A DNA stretch of 38,794 bases, from the NCBI GenBank assembly GCA_027366615.1, contig DAHXNG010000119.1:1-38794 (forward strand), written 5' to 3'. Positions 1 to 8,087 of this stretch are shown here, piece after piece. The notes below the pieces were generated by a model. The model worked only from the letters and a program-made list of their open reading frames with translations, searched no databases and was not told where the DNA came from. Every line of letters begins with the position of its first letter. The first letter of the stretch is position 1. Position numbers and translations under genes: made by a program. The stretch is from Nitrospirota bacterium (lineage in GTDB: Bacteria; Nitrospirota; Leptospirillia; Leptospirillales; Leptospirillaceae).

Positions 1-962
1 CAGGATTGATAGCCGCCGGCACCGTTTGTGCACAACCGCTCGTTCCCCTCCCCCCCTCTCCCCCGGTTCCGCTTTCCAATCTGCAGGTTCCGTCAAAGGT
101 CGCCCTCGGAAAGAAGCTCTTTTTCGATCCGAAACTTTCCGTCAACGGGTCCATCGGCTGTGCTTTCTGCCACATGCCCAAGGCAGGGTATGCGGATCCC
201 CGCCCCGTTTCCATCGGAGTGGGAGGAAAGAGGGGCGGGAGAAATGCTCCCTCCGTGCTCAACGCCGCCTACAAAGACAGACAGTTCTGGGACGGGAGAG
301 CCGGAAGCCTTGAAGAACAGGCCATCGGCCCCCTGACAAATCCGGTCGAGATGGAAAACCCCAGCAACCGGAGCGTTGTCGACAGACTCCGGAAGATTCC
401 CTATTACAAGTTGACCTTTCGTGAGGTTTTTGGCGGAGAGGTCTCCATCGACCGAATTGCTCAAGCGATTGCCGCTTACGAGAGAACGCTCGTGACCCCC
501 GAAACTCCATACGACCGTTTTCTCATGGGGGACAAGAAAGCGCTCTCCCCCAATGCCCAAAAAGGCTTCCTTCTCTTCAAGGGGAAAGCCCGTTGCGTTC
601 TCTGCCACTCGGGAGCCCTCCTCTCTGACCAGGCCTACCATAATCTGGGGGTCCCCCAGACAGGGACTCTCTCCGTGGATGTGGGACGTTATGCGATTTC
701 CCACAATCCGGCAGACAAGGGGAAATTCAGGACCCCTGGACTCAGGAATATCGCATTGACGTCGCCATACATGCACGATGGAGTCTTTCGGACCCTTAAA
801 AAAGTCGTGGATTTCTATGACCAGGGGGGAGGGAGTTCGGACTTCAAGACAAAAGACCCCCTTCTTGTCCCCCTCCATCTGACAAGACAGGAAAAAAACG
901 AACTCGTCGACTTTTTGCTCTCTTTGAGCGGAGAAACGGCTCTCGAGAAAAATCAACCCTGA
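1..962 (+). CDS. Di-haem cytochrome c peroxidase (MauG/CcpA family), 5' end cut by window
   Basis: Periplasmic di-haem c-type peroxidase that reduces hydrogen peroxide with electrons from small cytochromes. Numbering from the TTG at 6, two haem-binding CxxCH motifs are visible: CAFCH (Cys52-His56) and CVLCH (Cys197-His201). The conserved SPYMHDG segment (Met256) supplies the likely distal Met ligand of the electron-transfer haem. The frame is open to the left edge and the first residues (LIAAGTVCAQ) look like the end of a Sec signal peptide, so the true start lies outside the window and TTG at 6 is probably not the start. The C-terminal domain is complete and ends normally. The next gene is separated by over 100 bp, so it need not be co-transcribed. 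Family assignment is secure; the physiological role (peroxide defence or a MauG-like oxidase) is not decided by sequence. Confidence 0.9.
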   Translation, partial: GLIAAGTVCAQPLVPLPPSPPVPLSNLQVPSKVALGKKLFFDPKLSVNGSIGCAFCHMPKAGYADPRPVSIGVGGKRGGRNAPSVLNAAYKDRQFWDGRAGSLEEQAIGPLTNPVEMENPSNRSVVDRLRKIPYYKLTFREVFGGEVSIDRIAQAIAAYERTLVTPETPYDRFLMGDKKALSPNAQKGFLLFKGKARCVLCHSGALLSDQAYHNLGVPQTGTLSVDVGRYAISHNPADKGKFRTPGLRNIALTSPYMHDGVFRTLKKVVDFYDQGGGSSDFKTKDPLLVPLHLTRQEKNELVDFLLSLSGETALEKNQP

Positions 963-1081
963 CAATCACCGGGAATTCTCATCTCCCGGCCATCTGGGAT
1001 TAGGAACGAACGATCGGTATCGTCGCATATATTAGCCCTCTCAGGCTCTATTACTACTTCAGGGATCTCCTGCAGATCATT

Positions 1082-1792
1082 TTGACCAGTGTGTATGACT
1101 TTCTCCGTCTCACCCTGACCAGAAAGCTCTCGCTCCATCTCTATCTTCACGCCATTGTGACAGCCGGTCTCAGCGCTCTTCCAATCATTTCCATCGTCGC
1201 ACTTCTCGTCGGAGCGGGAATCGTGGCCGAAACGGGGATCGAGCTGCCGAAACTCGGCATCCAGAATCTCGTCGGAGCGATCGTGCTTCACGTCATCTTC
1301 GGCATCGTCGGCCCCTTTGCCACAGCCCTGATCGTCATCGCCCGATCAACGTCTGGCCTCGCAGTCGAGATCGGCAATATGCGCGTCTCCGGCGAGCTCG
1401 ATACCATCGAAATGCTTGGAGTCAACCTCTCCTACCTCATTATCACACCCAATATGGTCGGAATCATTGTCTCAACGATTGCCCTCACATTCTACTTCGG
1501 GATCGTCGCCATGGTGGGGGGCTTTGCCATGGCACTCATGGGGCTCTCCATGCCGATTGCGACGCTCGTCCGGATGATCGAGACGAACATTCGGCTTTCG
1601 GATCTTCTTTTACCCCTTCTCGAGGGGCTTTTCTACGGACTGATCATCTCCACCGTGAGCGTCTACCATGGATTGCGCGTCAGAAGATCTCCCGCGGAGG
1701 TCCCCAAGGAGACACGGCTGGCCCTTGTAAGCGCACTGGCCTTGTCGACCGTGACACTAAGTCTTTACCTTATTTTTTCGTCTCTGACATGA
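1082..1792 (+). CDS. mlaE: MlaE-family ABC transporter permease
   Basis: Inner-membrane permease of an Mla-type phospholipid transport system. The protein has several hydrophobic helices and the family's cytoplasmic coupling segment (GELDTIEMLGVNLSYLI, near residues 102-118), which contacts the ATPase. It is followed by the MlaF-like ATPase and MlaD/MCE genes, as expected for an Mla operon. The start is uncertain. The only standard in-frame start is TTG at 1082, without a convincing Shine-Dalgarno. The frame is open upstream to a TAG at 1001, and those 26 codons (ending SPLRLYYYFRDLLQII) look like the amphipathic N-terminus typical of MlaE proteins, yet contain no ATG, GTG or TTG. Function by family is clear; the exact N-terminus is not. 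Confidence 0.88.
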   Translation: MTSVYDFLRLTLTRKLSLHLYLHAIVTAGLSALPIISIVALLVGAGIVAETGIELPKLGIQNLVGAIVLHVIFGIVGPFATALIVIARSTSGLAVEIGNMRVSGELDTIEMLGVNLSYLIITPNMVGIIVSTIALTFYFGIVAMVGGFAMALMGLSMPIATLVRMIETNIRLSDLLLPLLEGLFYGLIISTVSVYHGLRVRRSPAEVPKETRLALVSALALSTVTLSLYLIFSSLT

Positions 1793-1841
1793 CGGAACCT
1801 ATCGTGAAAAATAAGGATCTTCTCCCTGTCATGGAGCCTAT

Positions 1842-2516
1842 GTGGAGACCTTGATCGAGTTTCAGGGAGCCGCCATCGGATACTCCCGCGAGGCTCCCCT
1901 CATCCCCCGATTGACGATGAGCCTCAAAAAGGGGGACCATACAATGATCGTCGGCCATTGCGGGGTCGGAAAGTCCGCCCTTGTAAAGACGATCATGGGT
2001 ATTCTCTCCCTATGGGATGGAACATACCAGGCTTTCGAACGAGGGATGGAAACCCCCTCGGAGCCCCTGCTTTCCTACGTCCGGAAAAAGATCGGTCTTC
2101 TTCCGGATCGGGGAATACTTCTCCAGAACATGACCGTTTTTCAGAATATCGCCCTCCCCCTGCGCTTCGGACATTTTTTTCCGATCGACAAGGTCAGGGA
2201 TCGGATCGAGCCTTACATCGAGGAGTTCTCCCTTGAACCCCTTCTTGAACTCTACCCATGCGACCTGAATATCGACCAAATCAAAAAGATCGGCTTTGTG
2301 CGGGCGATCCTGAATGATCCCGACCTTCTCCTCCTCGATGATCCCTATGAGGGGCTCGATGACGAGGGCTTTGAAAAAATGAATCGTTCGCTAAAAAACA
2401 TTGCGGAAAAAGGCGCAACGACCATTTTGGCGCTTTCACGAAAGAGCGTCGACAGGTCGCCTCACTTCAAGAATGTTCTTAGACTCACCCAAGATGGCCT
2501 GACGGAGATTCGATGA
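1842..2516 (+). CDS. MlaF-like ABC ATPase with degenerate catalytic motifs
   Basis: ATP-binding subunit expected to power the MlaE permease. The GTG start has GGAG five bases upstream (1833-1836). Walker A is intact (GHCGVGKS, residues 38-45) and Walker B is recognisable (LLLLDD, 162-167). The other motifs are altered. The Q-loop Gln is replaced (LLPDRG, Asp89). The LSGGQ signature reads LNIDQ (142-146). The catalytic Glu after Walker B is Asp167. The switch His is Arg200 (ALSRKS). Length (224 aa) is slightly under the usual 240-270. ATP binding is plausible but normal hydrolysis is doubtful; this is inference from motif loss. The reading frame itself is intact and overlaps the next gene by ATGA, so it is maintained rather than a pseudogene. 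Confidence 0.85.
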   Translation: METLIEFQGAAIGYSREAPLIPRLTMSLKKGDHTMIVGHCGVGKSALVKTIMGILSLWDGTYQAFERGMETPSEPLLSYVRKKIGLLPDRGILLQNMTVFQNIALPLRFGHFFPIDKVRDRIEPYIEEFSLEPLLELYPCDLNIDQIKKIGFVRAILNDPDLLLLDDPYEGLDDEGFEKMNRSLKNIAEKGATTILALSRKSVDRSPHFKNVLRLTQDGLTEIR

Positions 2517-3424
2517 AGCTTCACTATACCCATCGTACGAATGAAAAAAAGATCGAACAGCTCGCAGGTATTTTCCTGCTTGTCCCCCTGATCGGATTCA
2601 TCTTTGGCCTCTATGAGATTGCAGTCCATCAGCACGTCTTCGACAAGCGCTTCCATCTCTACACCACTCTCGATCAGACCTACGGCATCGTTCCCGGCAC
2701 CCCCGTCAAGCTGGCCGGACTCGAGGTCGGCGAGGTCGACACGATCGACTTTACAAAGCTCAACCAGATCAGAGTCTCAATGAAGATCCTGAAAAAATAC
2801 GAGAACCTCATTCGCAAGGACTCCTTCGTCACCGTCAAGAAGTCGGGGATCATCTCCGGAGACGTTTCGTTGCGGATCAGCATCGGAACCCCCTGGCTTC
2901 CCGAAATTGCCGCAAATGCAAACATCCGCGTCGAGACTCCCCTCACATTGGAACAGATCATGGCAAAGCTCAATCCGACGATTATCGACGTTCAACGGAT
3001 CGTCCGGAACATCGCCGATCTCTCGAGTTCCGTCGACCGCGGAAAGGGAACCGTCGGGGCGATTCTCAGGAAGCCCGAGATCTACGATGAACTTCAAAAG
3101 ACGACTCTCAATGTTCAGAAAACCTCTGAAAACATTAAAATCATGAGCCGCGATCTCCCAGACCTCATCAAGAAACTTCAGTCGGTCGTCGACGACGTGA
3201 AGAAAGCCACCCCCAAGCTCCCCGAGATTACCCGAAAGACGGCCTCCGTCCTCTCGGCCACGGACAGAACCGTCAATACGACGCAGACGATCCTCAACGG
3301 GGTCAAGCAGAGCTGGCCTGTCAAGAATCTCATGCCGCCGCCGTCTTCCCCTCTCGGTACTCTCGGACAGGGTCAGAGGGCTCCCCTGCCCCTTCCTCCT
3401 TCCAAGGGAGGAACCACACCGTGA
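2513..3424 (+). CDS. mlaD: MlaD-like MCE-domain lipid-binding protein
   Basis: Membrane-anchored periplasmic substrate-binding component of the Mla system; MCE domains form a hexameric ring with a lipid pore. An N-terminal anchor helix (about residues 19-39, LAGIFLLVPLIGFIFGL) is followed by an MCE domain (about 45-125) with the typical GIVPGTPVKLAGLEVGEV segment. A long C-terminal region (about 150-275) looks helical/coiled, and the tail is Pro-rich. The start ATG overlaps the ATPase stop (ATGA, 2513-2516), indicating translational coupling. The stop overlaps the following GTG start. No MlaC or STAS-domain MlaB gene is present here. Confidence 0.9.
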   Translation: MKLHYTHRTNEKKIEQLAGIFLLVPLIGFIFGLYEIAVHQHVFDKRFHLYTTLDQTYGIVPGTPVKLAGLEVGEVDTIDFTKLNQIRVSMKILKKYENLIRKDSFVTVKKSGIISGDVSLRISIGTPWLPEIAANANIRVETPLTLEQIMAKLNPTIIDVQRIVRNIADLSSSVDRGKGTVGAILRKPEIYDELQKTTLNVQKTSENIKIMSRDLPDLIKKLQSVVDDVKKATPKLPEITRKTASVLSATDRTVNTTQTILNGVKQSWPVKNLMPPPSSPLGTLGQGQRAPLPLPPSKGGTTP

Positions 3425-4359
3425 GCGCCTTGAATCGCGTCAGGAAGACACTGCTTCTTCTCCCCCTTTTAGGGACCCTTTCTGCCTGTGCCGGATCCCC
3501 CATCGGGCATCCGAACCGGCTTCTTGCCGCAGAGCATCTCGGGAATGCAAACGCGCTTCTTCAGCGGAACCATCCCCACCAGGCCATCCTTTCCGTCAAG
3601 AAAGCCTTGAAGCGCCACAGGCTGTCGGGGGACTTTTCCGGAACGATCGACGATATGAACCGTCTTGCCCGCCTCTCGCTGGTTCTGGGAAAAAAAGACA
3701 GGGCCCAGATCTGGATCGACCGGGCCCTTCTTCTCGAGAGTGTCGGGGGCCCTCCCGACAAAAAGGCCGAGACTCTTCTCCTGGGCGCAAGGATCGCGGG
3801 GGCGGTGAGATACCACGATTGGATCCGGGAGGCACAAAAAGCGATCGGCGCCCTTCCCGATAGCGGAAAACGGCAAAGACTTTTCTCCCGCCTCTATGGG
3901 ATTGAGGGAAGCCACCAGTCTGAGGAAAAGAATTACCGCCAGGCAAGCGTTCTTTTCATGAAAGCGCTGGCGATCGACAAGGATCGGGGAGACCGGCTCG
4001 CTATTGCCTCCGATCTTGCCGGCATGGGCCAAGCCGATCTTCTTGCCGGAAACACAGCGCAGGCCATGGACTCCTTCGAGAAGGCCAGAAAGATCGACGC
4101 CTCTCTCGGAAATCATGCGGGCCTTGCCTTCGACCTCGAAGGACAGGCGCTTATCCATTCGTCGCAAGGTCAGTATGGAGTTGCGGCAAGGGAGATGCTC
4201 ACCGCGTCGGGAATCGAAGAAGCTCTGGGGCACCGGGAACGGGCCAGAAAGGATCTCGCCTTTATCGCCTCTTTCGCGTCAAAGGTCGGAGGGATTCCTC
4301 CGGCAGCAATCCGCGCAATCCTCGACTCCTGGTTTGACACGGGAGGGGGTCAGGAGTAG
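3421..4359 (+). CDS. TPR-type lipoprotein of the Mla cluster
   Basis: Predicted lipoprotein: the first about 25 residues form a signal peptide ending in a lipobox (LSAC, Cys23). The mature part consists of alpha-helical pairs resembling tetratricopeptide repeats (for example about 85-110, 175-200 and 205-235), usually a protein-binding scaffold. The GTG start overlaps the MlaD stop (GTGA) and is preceded by GGGAGG about nine bases upstream. Position and coupling imply a partner role in the lipid transport complex, perhaps at the outer membrane where MlaA or MlaC would otherwise act; that is inference. Its last bases overlap tail-to-tail with the convergent GGDEF-like gene. Confidence 0.75.
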   Translation: MSALNRVRKTLLLLPLLGTLSACAGSPIGHPNRLLAAEHLGNANALLQRNHPHQAILSVKKALKRHRLSGDFSGTIDDMNRLARLSLVLGKKDRAQIWIDRALLLESVGGPPDKKAETLLLGARIAGAVRYHDWIREAQKAIGALPDSGKRQRLFSRLYGIEGSHQSEEKNYRQASVLFMKALAIDKDRGDRLAIASDLAGMGQADLLAGNTAQAMDSFEKARKIDASLGNHAGLAFDLEGQALIHSSQGQYGVAAREMLTASGIEEALGHRERARKDLAFIASFASKVGGIPPAAIRAILDSWFDTGGGQE

Positions 4360-5780
4360 TAGAAGGTTCCATCGACGGTATTCTGCGTCTCGACCTTGTG
4401 CAGAATCTGCTCAAAGAAGGTTCCGACCGACAGGGTCGAGTCGGCGGGATAGGGGACGAGAACCCCGCGGAAGTTCAGGCCTTTTTCGATGGATTTCGAC
4501 TGGGCATACTTCGCGAGAGACCTCATGATACGGGCCATGACGACCTGTCCGTCGGGCTCTCCCGCCTCCAGGACCTGGACCATCAGAAGGTCGGCCCGGG
4601 GCCGCATAACCCAGTCCGTTGGCCTAAGTGTCGATGAGACCGCCGCCGTCAACCGGCTCCAGGCCGTCTCCAGGGGAGCGGCCCCGTATCTCTTCTCGAC
4701 CTCGTCGAGATTGTCGACGCGAAAGACGATCATGCAAAAGGGGATCCCCATCTTTTTCGTCTTGGCGAGCTCTTCCATCAGACGATTCATGGTGGCCCGG
4801 TAGTCGAGCGAGCCGGAGGAATCCCGCGTAGTCAGCGTGGGGTCGATCCCCGTCTTTTCCTGCTTCCCTATCAAGGACTTGAGAAGATGAAGAGATCCTT
4901 GAAGGCTATCCTGCCAGTTGTCGGGAGGACGCAGCATCATCATTTCGACGAGGAGAACGCAGAACTCCCCGCCCCCTCCCCCGAAGGGATAGATCCAGGA
5001 TTCGCCGAGCGAGATACCCGATTGGGGAACGGGAGTGAGCATGCGCAATGGACTTGAAAAGACAATCTCCGGAGGAGAGACAGCCGATCCGGGAAGCTTG
5101 AAGTCCTCCCCGTTGCTGACGCCGCAGATCCGGAACTGGTCGTCGGGCTCGTCGTAGCGGAAGAGAGTCAGTCGTGACGACCGGCTCCCGGCCCCAAGGG
5201 CATGGCGGAGAGAGTCGAGAACGCTGTCCATTTTCCTGACGGCCTTCTCCGGGGGAATCTCGCTTCCCGACCGAACATCCTCCTCCTCTGCCTTGATGAC
5301 CTCCTGGAGGGGACGGGGAGGAGCGACGGAAGCGCCGTACCCCCCTCCGCCAAACCGGCCGGCGTTTTCCCGGACGAGCTCCATCCCCTCCCGGATTTTT
5401 TTGTTCTGACGGCTGATGATCATGAAAAAGGCCACGGCCCCGCCGACGAACATGACCCCGCCAAGAAAGACAAGAATCGGGTGGGTCTTGAAAGACCTCT
5501 CCCACAGAGGTTCGGAGGGATTTTCGTCAGCGGGCGACAGCCCCAGGTCGTTTCTCAGATATTTTTCGGATTTTTGCAAATCATTTATGCTTGCATGGAG
5601 AAAAAAGGCAGTCCCCTGCGAAGAGACGCACCCGTTGCAGGCGGCTTGATGTTTTTCGGCCGGCGGAGTGGTCCAGTACAGACAAAGGGAAAAGATGACC
5701 AGTAACGGCCAGAACCCATATTTCATTTGCAGAAATTCTCCCTTCCGACCCTTTAAATATACCCAGGAGCTTTTCGGCAT
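4350..5780 (-). CDS. Membrane protein with catalytically degenerate GGDEF domain
   Basis: An N-terminal hydrophobic helix (about 19-36), a periplasmic loop of about 65 residues, a second transmembrane helix (about 101-121), a middle region that may be GAF-like, and a C-terminal about 155-residue domain with the GGDEF layout (DYRATMNRLMEELAKTKK... PFCMIVFRVDNLDEV). The GGDEF motif itself is replaced by RPRADLL, and the first metal Asp of the usual DID motif is Arg (FRVDN). Diguanylate cyclase activity is therefore not expected; a c-di-GMP- or GTP-sensing, or protein-binding role is possible. ATG at 5780 is chosen because GGAGG lies eight bases upstream. ATG at 5726 (MKYGFW) is an alternative that would make the first helix a signal peptide. 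Divergent to the cyclase gene, 57 bp apart. Confidence 0.75.
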   Translation of the reverse strand: MPKSSWVYLKGRKGEFLQMKYGFWPLLVIFSLCLYWTTPPAEKHQAACNGCVSSQGTAFFLHASINDLQKSEKYLRNDLGLSPADENPSEPLWERSFKTHPILVFLGGVMFVGGAVAFFMIISRQNKKIREGMELVRENAGRFGGGGYGASVAPPRPLQEVIKAEEEDVRSGSEIPPEKAVRKMDSVLDSLRHALGAGSRSSRLTLFRYDEPDDQFRICGVSNGEDFKLPGSAVSPPEIVFSSPLRMLTPVPQSGISLGESWIYPFGGGGGEFCVLLVEMMMLRPPDNWQDSLQGSLHLLKSLIGKQEKTGIDPTLTTRDSSGSLDYRATMNRLMEELAKTKKMGIPFCMIVFRVDNLDEVEKRYGAAPLETAWSRLTAAVSSTLRPTDWVMRPRADLLMVQVLEAGEPDGQVVMARIMRSLAKYAQSKSIEKGLNFRGVLVPYPADSTLSVGTFFEQILHKVETQNTVDGTFYYS

Positions 5781-5837
5781 TTTCACGCCCTCCCTGAACA
5801 TCTTCCGACGGCCGGGGTCAGGTCGCAAAACACGCCC

Positions 5838-7199
5838 ATGAGAATCTCTCTCTTTTTCAAAATATTCGGGCTCTCCCTCGTCGTCCTGGGGATCTCACTG
5901 GGGCTTGGCACCCTTCTGCTCGAGCGGTCGATGCTTCTCGAAACGCGCAGGCAGATCGAATCGGACAATATTCTCCTTGTCAGGGAGCTTTCCCGGGGGC
6001 TCGCTCTTCCCCTTCTCAAAAAAGATCGTCTCGCCATCGAAGACAACCTCGGAGTCTTCGAACATACGAAAGGCGTCCTCGATATTCGGGTCTACGACCG
6101 AAACGGGACTCTTGCCGAACACCTCTCCCCCCATCATAGAACGGAACCATCCCAAAGAAAACAATCCGGTTTTTCCCGGGGCACCGCCAACCCATCGGAC
6201 ATCAGTTTCACGGAAATACCCTCGAGCCATCTCTTTCGACTCCGCGCACCGGTTCGTTTCCAGAAAATCCCGGTCGGGGCCGTCGAGCTCTCCGTCTCCG
6301 ACGCCTCCTACCGGGAGGTCAAAAGAAAAATCCTCCAGACCTTCCTTCTTCTGGGGGGGGGAAGCGCCCTTCTGGCGCTGGCGGGATCCCTCTTTCTCGG
6401 GGCCTTCATCTCCCGTCCCGTCCGGGACCTCCGCAATGCGACGGAGCGACTGGCGAAGGGAGACTTTACCCCCGTCCCGCCGCCCCTTCTTGCCGACGAG
6501 ACGAGTGATCTTGTCCTGGCCTTCAACCGGATGGCCGAAGGGATCCTCCACAAGGATCTCCTCGAGAAGGCCCTTGTACGCTATGTCTCCCGCGATGTCG
6601 CCGAATCCCTGATCGGCCGTCCCGAGCTGATCCATCTTGGAGGCGCCAGACAGGAAGCGGTCATCCTCTTTTGCGACATCCGGAACTTTACGCGCCTCTC
6701 CTCCCGCCTCTCCCCCGAAGAGGTCGTGGAGGTCTTGAACAGCTACTTCGACGCCTTTATCGACCTCGTCTTCAGATATCGGGGCTCGGTCAACAATATT
6801 ATGGGAGACGGCCTCATGATCGTCTTCGGGATTCCCGAGTTTCTCCCGGACCATCCGGAGCTGGCCATCGAATGCGCCCTATCCATGAGGGAATCCATCC
6901 AAGCCCTCTCGGAAGAGCGACTGAAAGAGGGAAAGCCTCATGTGGAGTTCGGCTTCGGACTTCATGTGGGCTCAGGCATTCTCGGCAATATCGGTTCCCG
7001 CTCCCGCATGGAGTATACTATCGTTGGGGAAACGGTCAATCTGGCCTCCCGGATCGAGCAGGAGGCGGCTCCCGGGGAGATCCTCCTTTCGGATCTCCTC
7101 TGGGAGAGGATCCCCGAACGATCGCGACCGGAATCCTCTGTTTCCCGAACTTTTTTGCCTAAAGGGATCGACCGGCCCATCCGGATCTATGCCATCTAG
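5838..7199 (+). CDS. Membrane-bound class III adenylate/guanylate cyclase with HAMP domain
   Basis: Sensor cyclase making a cyclic nucleotide from ATP or GTP. Layout: transmembrane helix 1 (about 7-28), periplasmic sensor region (about 30-165), transmembrane helix 2 (about 168-192), HAMP linker (about 190-240), class III catalytic domain (about 270-450). Metal-binding Asp280 (FCDIRNFT) and Asp324 (IMGDG) are present, as is the transition-state pair Asn401/Arg405 (NLASRIE). The position normally occupied by the adenine-recognising Lys is Asn320 (VNNIMGDG); its usual partner position is Thr394 (EYTIVG). Substrate specificity is thus unclear. It heads a plus-strand run continuing through the TPR lipoprotein, DsbA-like and pur genes, and is divergent from the degenerate GGDEF gene, which suggests a signalling pair. 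Confidence 0.9.
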   Translation: MRISLFFKIFGLSLVVLGISLGLGTLLLERSMLLETRRQIESDNILLVRELSRGLALPLLKKDRLAIEDNLGVFEHTKGVLDIRVYDRNGTLAEHLSPHHRTEPSQRKQSGFSRGTANPSDISFTEIPSSHLFRLRAPVRFQKIPVGAVELSVSDASYREVKRKILQTFLLLGGGSALLALAGSLFLGAFISRPVRDLRNATERLAKGDFTPVPPPLLADETSDLVLAFNRMAEGILHKDLLEKALVRYVSRDVAESLIGRPELIHLGGARQEAVILFCDIRNFTRLSSRLSPEEVVEVLNSYFDAFIDLVFRYRGSVNNIMGDGLMIVFGIPEFLPDHPELAIECALSMRESIQALSEERLKEGKPHVEFGFGLHVGSGILGNIGSRSRMEYTIVGETVNLASRIEQEAAPGEILLSDLLWERIPERSRPESSVSRTFLPKGIDRPIRIYAI

Positions 7200-7245
7200 C
7201 CTTCGACAGACGAAGGCTCCCACTCTCGGAGCCGAAAGCCAGACG

Positions 7246-8076
7246 ATGCCTTCTCCCCTCCCCTCTTCCTTGAGGCTCTTTTTTTCCACGGTATGGCTGG
7301 CCATCTTGGGACTCGTCGGGGGATGCGCACTGGCCTCGTCGCCAAATTCCCCCTCCCCCCCTGCCCTTTCTGCGGCCAATGACCGGAGCATGAAGAAGGT
7401 CGTGGCGGCTCTCTCTTTAAACAAGGTTTCCGAGGCCAGAAAATATCTTGGCGCAATGCCCTCTTCTCGGGAAAAAAGATCCCTCGCCCTTCTGATTCGC
7501 CATGAGGAGGAACGACAACTCCTGAAAAAAGCGCTCGCCGACATCTCCCGAAAGGATCTCCTGGCTTCCGCCGCCACGATAAAGCCTCTTTACCATCGGG
7601 ATCCCCGCGATGTCTCTCTCCTGCTCGGCAGCCTCTCCCCCCTTCTCCGGGAGGGAGTTCTCGAAGCCCTCGTCGAAACAGGAGACGAAAGGCTCGCCAT
7701 TAGAACTGCGCGCCTTCATTCCCCACATCTCGACCCCTCGGGGCGCAAATTTATCTCCTTTGCCTACGCCCGATGGGCACAACGGAGGGAGAAGGCAAAG
7801 CGGTTCAGCGATGCTTTGGGGCTGGCCGACCAGTCCCGCAGTCTCGATCCCGGGAATCCACTGGCCCAGGAGATTGAAAAACGCGTCAAGCTCCTCATGA
7901 AAGAAAAGGTGAACGAAGGGCTTGCGGCCTACCGCCACAGACATCTCAAGAAGGCGATCCGCCTCTGGCAGGAGGCCCTTCGCATCGACCCTTCCCAGAG
8001 AGAGCCCAAAAAGTATATTCTCAAGGCTCAAGCCATTCTCAAAAATATACGGACTCTCGACGCCCCGGAACAATAG
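7246..8076 (+). CDS. TPR-containing lipoprotein, unknown function
   Basis: Starting at ATG 7246, the N-terminus is a signal peptide with a lipobox (LVGGC, Cys25), predicting a lipid-anchored envelope protein. The mature chain is mostly alpha-helical. A clear TPR-like pair lies at the C-terminus (GLAAYRHRHLKKAIRLWQEALRIDP, about residues 225-250), a motif normally used for protein contacts. ATG at 7189, overlapping the cyclase stop, would add 19 residues in front of the signal and is an alternative; neither start has a strong Shine-Dalgarno. It lies between a cyclase and a DsbA-like gene in one transcript direction. No specific function is recognisable. Confidence 0.7.
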   Translation: MPSPLPSSLRLFFSTVWLAILGLVGGCALASSPNSPSPPALSAANDRSMKKVVAALSLNKVSEARKYLGAMPSSREKRSLALLIRHEEERQLLKKALADISRKDLLASAATIKPLYHRDPRDVSLLLGSLSPLLREGVLEALVETGDERLAIRTARLHSPHLDPSGRKFISFAYARWAQRREKAKRFSDALGLADQSRSLDPGNPLAQEIEKRVKLLMKEKVNEGLAAYRHRHLKKAIRLWQEALRIDPSQREPKKYILKAQAILKNIRTLDAPEQ

Positions 8077-8087
8077 GAGATCTTCCA

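Noticed and set aside
969-989. Hairpin CCGGGA/TCCCGG after the peroxidase gene as a terminator
   Set aside because: Only a 6-bp stem with a 9-nt loop and no following T-run.
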